DNA of 5,730 nt from Acidobacteriota bacterium (GCA_003224075.1 QHYF01000265.1:1-5730); one strand, 5' to 3'; numbered from the stretch's first letter, positions 1-5,593 are shown. The notes: a model not told the origin generated them from the letters alone. Made by a program: numbers and translations.

Positions 1-104
1 AATTCCAGCAAGCTCAAAATGTAAACCCACAGCAGGGCCATGAAATGCCAGTACCAGCCGGTCACGTCCACCACGATGCTCCGCGTTGCCACGGGTCGCC
101 GCAA
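1..104 (-). pseudogene. ctaE: 3' remnant of ctaE beyond the in-frame stop, running off the left edge
   Basis: Reading on past TAG 107-105 without changing frame gives LRRPVATRSIVVDVTGWYWH and then FMALLWVYILSLLE. This is the signature end of subunit III, where VDVTxWYWHFM opens the last transmembrane helix. No other stop interrupts it, and only the last few codons lie outside the window. A conserved C-terminus in the same frame means the gene differs from an intact one by a single codon, not by an indel. In related proteins as I remember them, this position often holds Leu or another ordinary residue. A one-base change such as TTG or CAG to TAG would explain it. It could be a sequencing error, a recent nonsense mutation or, least likely, readthrough. 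Confidence 0.85.
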
Positions 105-728
105 CTACGAAGCTGCGCCGGCAACCAGCAGCGCGAGCACCCCGCCCATCAAGTGAATCGCGTGCGTGCCGGTCAGCAAATAGATGAAAGAACTGCTCGG
201 GCTGGTGGAAACGTAGTAGCCAAGCGCCGCCAGTTGGCGCCACGCCATCCACTGCCCCGTGAGGAACAGGAGGCCAAGGACCACCGTCATAGCCAGCCAT
301 GGGATCTTTTTCTCCTCACCAGTAGAAGCCGCGGAAACGGACGCCGCTGGCGCCAGCGCCGCTTCGCGTCTGATTTGGCGGCGGGCCAGCTCCATTCCCA
401 CGCTGCTGAGCAGCAGGACGCAAGTATTGACAAACAGCAGCCGCGGAAGTTTCACGGGAATCCAGTCGCGGACGAGCGTGTTGGTGCGCGGGTCGAGAGT
501 GGGGAGTCCTTGACGCACGATGTAAGCGCTGGTGAAGGAGACAAACAGCATGAGGATTGGCGTTAAGGCGACAAGCAATCCCAGCCGTGCGCGCCGCAAG
601 CGCGTGCCGTAATCCGGCGAACCAGAACGCCCGTCATCCCCGCCGCCGCGGACTGGCGGCAGGGTGGAGCCACCGCCCATGGAGATTCTGGGATCGTCTA
701 CGGTCGCCGTTGTGCTGAAACTTGCCAT
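105..728 (-). CDS. ctaE: Cytochrome c oxidase subunit III, cut short by an in-frame TAG
   Basis: Subunit III stabilises subunit I of the heme-copper oxidase in the inner membrane and carries no redox centre. The readable part is 207 residues. Residues 1-45 are Gly/Ser-rich and soluble. Four hydrophobic helices follow, at about 49-71, 97-113, 143-162 and 179-205. The fourth carries the family-typical GTHAIHLMGG (H189, H192). Counting the helix beyond the stop, this is the 5-helix bacterial form, lacking the first two helices of the 7-helix mitochondrial type. The start at 728 lies 6 bp after the ctaD stop. Its only ribosome-site candidate (AAGGCGG, 743-749) is weak and about 14 nt away, so translation may be coupled to ctaD. 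The frame ends at TAG 107-105, yet the same frame then encodes the conserved final helix (see 1-104). The product as read lacks that helix. The family is certain; whether the protein is full length in the organism is not. Confidence 0.9.
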   Translation of the reverse strand: MASFSTTATVDDPRISMGGGSTLPPVRGGGDDGRSGSPDYGTRLRRARLGLLVALTPILMLFVSFTSAYIVRQGLPTLDPRTNTLVRDWIPVKLPRLLFVNTCVLLLSSVGMELARRQIRREAALAPAASVSAASTGEEKKIPWLAMTVVLGLLFLTGQWMAWRQLAALGYYVSTSPSSSFIYLLTGTHAIHLMGGVLALLVAGAAS

Positions 729-734
729 GGGAAA

Positions 735-2480
735 TTAGTGTGCCGCCTTGATTGCCGGATCCGACTGCATCACGAAATCGCGTGGTGCGCCCGGCACGCT
801 GTACTCGTAAGGGCCGTTATGCACCACTGGTGTGCGCCCGCCAAAGTTGTCATGTGGAGGCGGGGTTGCAGTCGTCCATTCCAGCGTGGTTGCTTCCCAC
901 GGATTGTCGCTCGCCTTCTTGCCCTTAAACATGCTCCAGAAAAGGTTCGCCACGAAGATCAACTGGCCTGCAATGGTAACGATCGCCGCGTACGTGATGA
1001 ACTTATTCAGGGGAATCAGATGCGCCAGATATTGGAGTTCCGTGAACTGGGAGTACCGGCGGGGCTGAGCCGCCATCCCGAGATAGTGCATGGGCATGAA
1101 GATGCAATAGGTGCCGATGAAGCTGAACCAGAAATGCCACCTGGCCAGACTTTCGTTCATCATGCGCCCGAACATTTTGGGGAACCAGTAATAAGTGGCG
1201 GCGAAAATGCCGAAGATGGATGCCACACCCATAATCAGGTGAAAGTGAGCGGGCACAAAAGCCGTGTCGTGCAGCGGAATATCGAGCACCGGCTGAGCGA
1301 GGAAGGGGCCGCTGATGCCTCCGGAGACGAAGAGAGATACAAATCCAATGGCGAACAGCATCGGCGATGAAAAGCGGATCTTCCCCCGCACGAGCGTTCC
1401 CAGCCAGTTGAACGTCTTGATCGCTGACGGTACGCCAATGGCCATGGTCATAATCGAGAACGCGAAAGCGGTGTACGGGCTCATCCCGCTCATGAACATG
1501 TGATGTCCCCACACCATGAATCCGAGAAAACCGATGGACAACATGGCGTACACCATCGCCTTGTAGCCGAAAATCGGCTTGCGCGAGAACACCGAGAGCA
1601 ACTGTGAGCACAAACCCATGGCCGGCAGAATGGCGATGTAAACCTCGGGATGGCCGAAGAACCAGAACAGGTGCTGCCACAGAAGAGGCGAGCCGCCCTT
1701 GTGGCCCGTTAGCTGGCCGTTGACGGTAACCAGCGGAACAAAAAAACTGGTGCCGAGGTTGCGGTCCATCAGCAACAGGATTCCGCCGGAGAGCAGCACG
1801 CCAAACGCGAGCAGGCCAAGGATGGCCGTGATGAACCAGGCCCAGCAAGTCAGCGGCATCCGCATCATGGACATGCCTTTCGCGCGCATGTCAAGCGTGG
1901 TGGTGATGAAGTTCAGCGCGCCCATCAGCGCGCCAATGCAGAAAATCGCGATGCTGATGATCCACAAGTCAGCGCCAAGCCCCTCGCCTGGTCCAGCCGA
2001 TGGCAGTGCGCTCAGTGGTGCGTAACCGGTCCAGCCATGCAATGGCGCTCCTCCGGTCACGAAGAACGCGGCGAGCATCACGATGAAGCCCAGGAACGTT
2101 GTCCAGAACGAAAGCATGTTCAGCACCGGGAAAGCCATGTCCGGCGCGCCGATCTGAATGGGCAGGAAGTAATTGCCGAAGCCGCCCTGCGGGGCCGTGG
2201 TGAGCACGAAGAAAACCATGATGGTGCCGTGCATCGTTACCAGGCTGAGGTAAGCCTCCGGCTTGATCTCGCCCACCAACGGCAACGCCACCGTGGGCCA
2301 GATCATGTGGATGCGCATCAGCAGCGAGAGGAACATTCCGACAAATACTGCCGCCAGAGCCAGGAAGTAATACTGCAAGCCGATGATTTTGTGGTCCAGA
2401 CTGAAAATCCACTTGCGGATGAAGCCTTGCGGGGCCGCATGCGCGTGCGTTTCCTGGCCAGCGAATCCGTGAGTAGCCAT
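735..2480 (-). CDS. ctaD: Cytochrome c oxidase subunit I (aa3/caa3 type, A1 heme-copper oxidase)
   Basis: This is the catalytic subunit. It reduces O2 to water at the heme a3-CuB centre and pumps protons across the inner membrane. The 581 residues are mostly membrane helices. Key residues by family alignment are H84 (TMHGT) and H414 for heme a, H412 for heme a3, and H277, H326 and H327 for CuB. Y281 in GHPEVY is the cross-linked tyrosine. The D-channel is intact (N103, D114, N121, E279), as is K355 of the K-channel (PSAIKTF), which marks family A1. H404-D405 and R474-R475 are the usual Mg and propionate residues. The frame is open up to 2540, but that would overlap ctaC by 59 bp. The ATG at 2480, one base after the ctaC stop and with GGAG 10 nt upstream, is preferred. 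The tail (residues 522-581) is hydrophilic and Pro-rich. No key residue is missing. Confidence 0.98.
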   Translation of the reverse strand: MATHGFAGQETHAHAAPQGFIRKWIFSLDHKIIGLQYYFLALAAVFVGMFLSLLMRIHMIWPTVALPLVGEIKPEAYLSLVTMHGTIMVFFVLTTAPQGGFGNYFLPIQIGAPDMAFPVLNMLSFWTTFLGFIVMLAAFFVTGGAPLHGWTGYAPLSALPSAGPGEGLGADLWIISIAIFCIGALMGALNFITTTLDMRAKGMSMMRMPLTCWAWFITAILGLLAFGVLLSGGILLLMDRNLGTSFFVPLVTVNGQLTGHKGGSPLLWQHLFWFFGHPEVYIAILPAMGLCSQLLSVFSRKPIFGYKAMVYAMLSIGFLGFMVWGHHMFMSGMSPYTAFAFSIMTMAIGVPSAIKTFNWLGTLVRGKIRFSSPMLFAIGFVSLFVSGGISGPFLAQPVLDIPLHDTAFVPAHFHLIMGVASIFGIFAATYYWFPKMFGRMMNESLARWHFWFSFIGTYCIFMPMHYLGMAAQPRRYSQFTELQYLAHLIPLNKFITYAAIVTIAGQLIFVANLFWSMFKGKKASDNPWEATTLEWTTATPPPHDNFGGRTPVVHNGPYEYSVPGAPRDFVMQSDPAIKAAH

Positions 2481-2481
2481 G

Positions 2482-3291
2482 TTATTGCTTCTCCGCCTCC
2501 CGTGCTGCCAGCCACTTATCGAACTCTTCTTGGCTGACAACTTTTACGATTCCGTGCATCTTGTAGTGTCCGAGCCCGCAAAGCTCCGCACAGGCAATCT
2601 CATAATCTCCTGTTTGAATCGGCGTGAAATGCATACTGATCGCCAGACCGGGCACGGCGTCTTGTTTGAAACGGAATGCCGGAACAAAGAAACTGTGAAT
2701 AACGTCGTGAGCCCGCAAGATCACTTCGATCTCACGGTTCACGGGCACCACCATTGTTCCTGTTACGACGTCGTCTTTGGAGGCGGGGTCTTTCGAATCG
2801 AGACCCAAAGCTCCTTCGCCTCCGGCCGAAGCGTCTTCGAGCTCCGGCTTCGTTGCGCCAAACTTGCCGTCGGGTCCGGGATAGCGGAAATACCAGGCGA
2901 ACTGCATACCCGTCACTTCCACGCGCACGGCATTGGCCTCAGCAGGGCGAAAGCGCTCGGAGGCCCAGATCGAACTGCTCATCAGATTCAGGCCGACAAA
3001 AAGTACCGCGGTGAGCACGGTCCAGATGATTTCCAGCGTCGTGTTGCCGTGAGAGTATTCCGCCTTATTCGACGGTCCGCCGCGGTCGCGGTATCTCCAG
3101 ACAAGAAATCCCAGGCCCACCTGCGCGGCCACAAAAACAATGCCCATGAGAATGTACGTGATGGTGAAATGATGATCGATGCTGGCGGCGGACGCTGACG
3201 CCCCCACCGGCAACCACCACGTCTTCGCGATAAAGAAATACGTGCTGACGAAAGTGATCAGCCAGATGATGATCAGTAGAACGAGGCCCAT
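2482..3291 (-). CDS. ctaC: Cytochrome c oxidase subunit II with CuA centre
   Basis: Subunit II accepts electrons from cytochrome c at its periplasmic CuA site and passes them to heme a of subunit I. It has 269 residues. Three hydrophobic segments lie at about 3-23, 44-66 and 87-108; the first may be a signal sequence, with small residues at 30-37 that could be cleaved, although it lacks the usual basic start. The cupredoxin domain follows. QFAWYFRYPG (130-139) is the aromatic patch for electron entry. The CuA ligands are H199 (DVIHSFF), C234, C238, H242 and M245 in CAELCGLGHYKM, with E236 giving the backbone ligand. There is no CxxCH, so no fused cytochrome c domain as in many caa3 enzymes. 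A hydrophilic insert of about 35 residues (140-175) separates two strands. GGGAGG (3301-3306) lies 9 nt before the ATG. It is first in the ctaC-ctaD-ctaE operon, and a good promoter lies upstream. Confidence 0.97.
   Translation of the reverse strand: MGLVLLIIIWLITFVSTYFFIAKTWWLPVGASASAASIDHHFTITYILMGIVFVAAQVGLGFLVWRYRDRGGPSNKAEYSHGNTTLEIIWTVLTAVLFVGLNLMSSSIWASERFRPAEANAVRVEVTGMQFAWYFRYPGPDGKFGATKPELEDASAGGEGALGLDSKDPASKDDVVTGTMVVPVNREIEVILRAHDVIHSFFVPAFRFKQDAVPGLAISMHFTPIQTGDYEIACAELCGLGHYKMHGIVKVVSQEEFDKWLAAREAEKQ
2491..2501 (-). promoter_or_regulatory. Ribosome binding site that fixes the ctaD start
   Basis: Read on the minus strand this is GGGAGGCGGAG, inside the last codons of ctaC, with GGAG ending 10 nt before the ATG at 2480. 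It supports the 581-residue ctaD start over the longer frame beginning at 2540, whose extra 20 residues (rich in Ser, Lys and Arg) are unlike subunit I proteins and come from ctaC coding sequence. Confidence 0.7.
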
Positions 3292-3385
3292 GGATCACGA
3301 CCTCCCGACTTGGATTCTCGGCCTTCCCCACCGAGGCCCTGCTCGAGATTACCGAGATCGAGAACTGGGGATCCAAACCGGGGCG

Positions 3386-3413
3386 AATATATCATAGCTC
3401 CTTCCGGGCGCAA
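3386..3413 (-). promoter_or_regulatory. Probable promoter of ctaC-ctaD-ctaE
   Basis: On the minus strand the -35 is TTGCGC (3413-3408), followed by a 16-nt spacer and the -10 TATATT (3391-3386). TGA directly precedes the -10, giving an extended -10 motif. Transcription would start near 3379, leaving a leader of about 88 nt before ctaC. The match is to the general sigma-70 consensus; promoter rules for this phylum are assumed to be similar. Confidence 0.6.
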
Positions 3414-3421
3414 GCGGGTTC

Positions 3422-3445
3422 TTGCATTTCTTTTCTTTCTTGCAA
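3422..3445. promoter_or_regulatory. Inverted repeat TTGCA-N14-TGCAA upstream of the ctaC promoter
   Basis: TTGCA (3422-3426) and TGCAA (3441-3445) flank a pure pyrimidine tract. CTTGCA also occurs as a direct repeat (3421-3426 and 3439-3444). The element lies just behind the minus-strand -35, about 43-66 bp upstream of the predicted start, where activators often bind. With five-base arms, chance is a real alternative. Confidence 0.3.
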
Positions 3446-3467
3446 CCAGCTTCATGCCTGGACGTGC

Positions 3468-3481
3468 GGAAAATATTTTCC
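3468..3481. promoter_or_regulatory. Perfect 14-bp palindrome, candidate operator
   Basis: GGAAAATATTTTCC reads the same on both strands. It lies between the two divergent promoters, centred about 62 bp upstream of the predicted plus-strand start and about 95 bp upstream of the minus-strand start. This suits a dimeric regulator acting on both operons. I do not recognise it as the site of a named regulator; it is not an FNR/CRP box (TTGAT-N4-ATCAA). Confidence 0.4.
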
Positions 3482-3501
3482 CCGAAAATCGAAATCACGC
3501 A

Positions 3502-3530
3502 TTGACGAATTTTTTTGATTTGAGTAATAT
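3502..3530 (+). promoter_or_regulatory. Probable promoter of the Rieske-cytochrome b cluster
   Basis: TTGACG (3502-3507), a 17-nt spacer and TAATAT (3525-3530) match the sigma-70 consensus at 5/6 and 4/6 positions with ideal spacing, inside an AT-rich stretch. The predicted start near 3537 leaves about 420 nt before the Rieske ATG. It may therefore drive a long leader, or a promoter nearer the gene that I could not identify may also exist. Confidence 0.6.
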
Positions 3531-3762
3531 CCGTTTCGTTTCTGGGGGGTCCAGCGAAATGTTGAGGACCTCGCGATGTCTTCGTACGATATTATTCCAA
3601 TCCGACGGGCCCTGGACGCTCACAACCGTTGCGTGCTTCCTCTATAGTATTTCGAGGCATCCCAAGAAAAATTTGTGGGACCATGGCAAGCTCAAAGTTG
3701 TCTTGAACGATTCACGCGTAACCGGCAGGCCTGCGAGACGCCGGGCTCGCCACATCGACGGC

Positions 3763-3780
3763 CGGCCCAGCTCCGGGCCG
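3763..3780 (+). other. GC-rich hairpin in the Rieske leader
   Basis: CGGCCC and GGGCCG pair perfectly (6 bp) around a 6-nt loop. A 10-bp palindrome GCAGGCCTGC lies 28 bp upstream (3725-3734). No U-run follows, so this is not an intrinsic terminator. It could fold in a long leader RNA, or be chance in GC-rich DNA. Confidence 0.3.
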
Positions 3781-3955
3781 CAAATAATGCTGGCAGCCGG
3801 GGAATTAGTGCTTGAAACTATAGGGAGTTCGGGACCGATTTCTTTTCGGCCCCGCACAAGCCGGGCGCGGCCGCCGCACAACTTGAAGGGAGAAGGGGCG
3901 GCGCATTTCGTGCCCGCCAAATAATTTCGAGAGTCAGTTAGCCAGGAGGCATCGC

Positions 3956-4486
3956 ATGGCGGGTCCGGACACCGAAGCGGTCAAACCTAAACCCGGTGCG
4001 GCAAAGACGCCCGCTTCCGGCGGCGCGGAAGCGGCCAGTTATGTTGGTACGCCTGCCGTGGGAACGTCGAAAGCCGCAGCCGCCGCGGGTGTCGCGTCCG
4101 TCGGCCCCGGGGCCAGCGCGGCCAACGAAGGACGCAGGCGCCTAGTGTGGTGTAGCGTCACCGCGTTTCTCGGCGCCTGGTTCATTGCCTTCCTCCGTTT
4201 TTTCCTTCCTCGCACGCTCTTCGAACCTCCCACGGTTTTCAAGATTGGCTACTCCTCGGATTATGCTCTCGGCGTGGACACCAAGTGGCAAGCATTTGGG
4301 TGGACCGCACGCCCGATCGCGTCTTTGTCATTTACGCTCGCTGCACTCATCTGGGCTGCACGCCGGATTGGAAGGCCAGCGAGAACAAGTTCAAGTGTCC
4401 ATGCCACGGAAGCGGTTATGACAGCGAAGGGGTCAACTTCGAGGGGCCCGCGCCGCGTCCGATGGACCGCGCTCACGTGGAATTAG
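3956..4486 (+). CDS. qcrA: Rieske iron-sulfur protein, N-terminal part (frameshifted gene, first frame)
   Basis: This frame encodes the membrane-anchor half of the Rieske subunit of a bc/b6f-like quinol:cytochrome c oxidoreductase. AGGAGG (3944-3949), 6 nt before the ATG, is a strong ribosome site. Residues 1-59 are an Ala/Pro/Gly-rich, low-complexity stretch. R60-R62 then precede a single helix (about 63-84), which fits a Tat-type uncleaved anchor. FKIGYSSDYALGVDTKWQ (95-112) begins the soluble domain. Residues 113-176 are not Rieske-like: they are the out-of-frame reading of the cluster-binding domain, which sits one base back in the frame ending at 4587. As read, the product would carry no [2Fe-2S] cluster. 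Restoring the frame would give about 210 residues, a usual Rieske size. The anchor call rests on the joined gene, because this half alone is not diagnostic. Confidence 0.8.
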   Translation: MAGPDTEAVKPKPGAAKTPASGGAEAASYVGTPAVGTSKAAAAAGVASVGPGASAANEGRRRLVWCSVTAFLGAWFIAFLRFFLPRTLFEPPTVFKIGYSSDYALGVDTKWQAFGWTARPIASLSFTLAALIWAARRIGRPARTSSSVHATEAVMTAKGSTSRGPRRVRWTALTWN

Positions 4487-4587
4487 CTCCTGATGGCCAG
4501 ATTATCGTGGACACTTCCCGGCTCTATCAGTGGCCCAAGGGACAACCCAGCCATTTCAGCGACCCGGGCTCTTATTTGCCCGTGTAG
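4285..4587 (+). CDS. qcrA: Rieske [2Fe-2S] domain (frameshifted gene, second frame)
   Basis: This holds the cluster domain that takes one electron from quinol and passes it to cytochrome c or an equivalent. Counting from the GTG at 4285, box I is CTHLGC (C20, H22, C25) and box II CPCHGS (C38, C40, H41). By family rule C20, H22, C38 and H41 bind the cluster, and C25-C40 form the disulfide. S43 and Y45 match the hydrogen-bonding Ser and Tyr of high-potential Rieske proteins. FEGPAPRPMDRAHVEL and the QWPKGQ tail are typical of the family. The GTG is only the nearest codon in frame. It has no ribosome site and is unlikely to be a true start, since the domain should continue from the anchor frame through VDTKWQ. 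The cytochrome b gene follows after 82 bp. Confidence 0.9.
   Translation: MASIWVDRTPDRVFVIYARCTHLGCTPDWKASENKFKCPCHGSGYDSEGVNFEGPAPRPMDRAHVELAPDGQIIVDTSRLYQWPKGQPSHFSDPGSYLPV
4286..4300 (+). other. qcrA: Frame junction inside the Rieske gene
   Basis: Conserved sequence runs in the first frame up to TGG CAA (K-W-Q, ending 4291) and in the frame one base back from about ATT TGG GTG (I-W-V, from 4294). The join corresponds to a loss of one base (or 3n+1) or a gain of two. Adding one A after CAA would give KWQSIWVDR. My recollection of relatives suggests a few more residues here, so a larger 3n+1 deletion is possible. No slippery heptamer is in register for -1 frameshifting. Confidence 0.8.
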
Positions 4588-4595
4588 ACGAAACG

Positions 4596-4609
4596 CCGGA
4601 TGCATCCGG
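4596..4609. repeat. 14-bp palindrome between the Rieske and cytochrome b genes
   Basis: CCGGATGCATCCGG is perfectly symmetric. In RNA it would form a 5-bp stem with a UGCA loop, extendable by two pairs past one bulged base. It sits 8 bp after the Rieske stop and is followed by TTAATTAA, not a U-run, so a terminator is unlikely. It could affect processing or decay of the mRNA. Confidence 0.4.
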
Positions 4610-4669
4610 GCGATTAATTAAAGGAGAAGCAAGAAGAAATCGAGTCGCTACAGGACGGGAGAGCAGACA

Positions 4670-5593
4670 ATGCCCGAAGAGAAAGCCCCGAACGGAAAGA
4701 ATGGCAAGTCAGTTGGCTTGGTCGAGCGCGTAGCAGCTGGAGTTAAGGAAGATCTCGCGTCTCTTAAAACCGACCTGCCTGCCAAAGCCAAAGAGCAGGT
4801 CGAAATCCTCAAGAAGCCCACCAAGACCCAGCTCTACACTTCCATCTTCCGCCACAAGCATGACGATACCCCGCGCAACCGTGCCCTCGGCGTGCTCTCC
4901 AACGTTTTCCTGCATCTGCACCCGGCCAAGATCAACCGTGACGCGGTGCGCTACAGCTACACCTGGGGAATGGGCGGCATCACCTTCTATTTGTTCTTCG
5001 TGCTTACTCTCACCGGCGTGCTCCTGATGTTCTATTACCACCCCAGCAAAGTGCAGGCCTTCCGCGATGTGCTCTACCTCGAACACGACGTGCCCTTCGG
5101 CAAGTTGCTGCGCAACATGCACCGCTGGGCCGCCCATTTGATGGTCATTGCCGTCGAGCTGCACATGTTCCGCGTGTTTCTCACCGGCTCGTACAAGCCG
5201 CGCGAATTCAATTGGAACGTCGGAGTCATCCTGCTCGTGCTCACTCTCCTCCTCTCCTTCACCGGCTATCTATTGCCCGATGATCAGCTTGGGTTCTGGG
5301 CCGTCACTGTCGGCACGAACATGGCGCGCGCCACTCCACTCCTCGGCCACGAAGGCCCCTTCGGCGCGCAGTTCGGGATGACGCCATACAACGACGTGCG
5401 CTTCGGACTACTTGGCGGCTCCATTGTGGACGCCAACGCGCTTCTCCGCTCCTACATCTGGCATTGCATCGGTATCCCCATCATCGCTTCCGTCTTCATG
5501 ATCCTGCACTTTTGGCGTGTGCGTAAGGACGGCGGCATCTCCGGCCCGGCTTCTGTGGTGCTCGAGTCCGAAGTCAAGGAGGCGCGGAAATAG
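4670..5593 (+). CDS. qcrB: Cytochrome b (b6-type, N-terminal subunit) of a quinol:cytochrome c oxidoreductase
   Basis: This membrane subunit carries the two b hemes that move electrons across the inner membrane in the Q cycle. It has 307 residues. Residues 1-85 are a charged extension without membrane helices, rich in Lys, Glu and Ala around 18-50. Helices follow at about 101-123, 151-171, 184-203 and 262-282, the four-helix core of the b6 half. Heme ligands by family pattern are H151 and H165 (13 residues between) on the second helix, and H265 and H280 (14 between) on the fourth. The wider spacing on the fourth helix is the b6f/Bacillus-type pattern, as opposed to mitochondrial bc1. The PEWY quinol-site motif is absent because it belongs to the separate C-terminal subunit. 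GGGAG (4657-4661) lies 8 nt before the ATG. The next gene starts 2 bp after the stop. Confidence 0.95.
   Translation: MPEEKAPNGKNGKSVGLVERVAAGVKEDLASLKTDLPAKAKEQVEILKKPTKTQLYTSIFRHKHDDTPRNRALGVLSNVFLHLHPAKINRDAVRYSYTWGMGGITFYLFFVLTLTGVLLMFYYHPSKVQAFRDVLYLEHDVPFGKLLRNMHRWAAHLMVIAVELHMFRVFLTGSYKPREFNWNVGVILLVLTLLLSFTGYLLPDDQLGFWAVTVGTNMARATPLLGHEGPFGAQFGMTPYNDVRFGLLGGSIVDANALLRSYIWHCIGIPIIASVFMILHFWRVRKDGGISGPASVVLESEVKEARK
5576..5582 (+). promoter_or_regulatory. Ribosome binding site for the gene at 5596
   Basis: AAGGAGG lies within the last codons of cytochrome b, 13 nt before the ATG at 5596. The spacing is long, but the sequence is a full match to the anti-Shine-Dalgarno. With the 2-bp gap between genes it supports this start and coupled translation. 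Confidence 0.6.

Larger units (their letters stand above)
3292..3955. other. Divergent intergenic region between the oxidase and bc-complex clusters
   Basis: No gene is supported in these 664 bp. From left to right it holds the ctaC leader (about 3292-3379, with two weak 5-bp hairpins at 3317-3335 and 3342-3362) and the minus-strand promoter (3386-3413). Next come a pyrimidine tract flanked by an inverted repeat (3422-3445), a perfect 14-bp palindrome (3468-3481) and the plus-strand promoter (3502-3530). About 420 bp then lead to the Rieske start, with GC-rich palindromes at 3725-3734 and 3763-3780. Base composition is AT-rich from about 3420 to 3545 and GC-rich after 3720. A 204-codon open frame crosses it (3310-3924) but has no family features. 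Confidence 0.8.

Noticed and set aside
1..6. The window begins AATTCC, like a cut EcoRI site at a clone end
   Set aside because: The bases also simply encode the expected Glu-Phe near the end of ctaE, and one end alone cannot show cloning.
738..1370. Long plus-strand open frame opposite ctaD (210 codons)
   Set aside because: It lies antisense to unmistakable ctaD coding sequence, is rich in His and Arg as antisense frames in GC-rich DNA often are, and shows no domain or ribosome site.
2479..3198. Long plus-strand open frame opposite ctaC (239 codons)
   Set aside because: It mirrors the conserved CuA subunit on the other strand and has no recognisable family features.
3640..3660. TATAGT as a nearer -10 box for the Rieske gene
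   Set aside because: No acceptable -35 hexamer lies 16-18 bp upstream.
3763..3780. Intrinsic terminator in the leader
   Set aside because: The hairpin is GC-rich but is followed by CAAATAATG, not by a T-run, and termination here would cut off the Rieske operon.
3642..3920. Minus-strand open frame of 92 codons in the intergenic region
   Set aside because: No ribosome site or domain, and its composition matches random GC-rich sequence.
3310..3924. 204-codon plus-strand open frame across the intergenic region
   Set aside because: It would start upstream of the plus-strand promoter, runs through the minus-strand promoter and both palindromic elements, and has an irregular composition with no motif. 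It looks like a chance open frame.
4286..4300. Programmed -1 ribosomal frameshift in the Rieske gene
   Set aside because: The nearest runs (TTT GGG) are not in the register of a slippery X XXY YYZ heptamer, and I saw no obvious downstream stimulator.
4709..5164. Minus-strand open frame of 151 codons opposite cytochrome b
   Set aside because: Antisense to a conserved heme-binding protein with all ligands intact, so it is a shadow frame.
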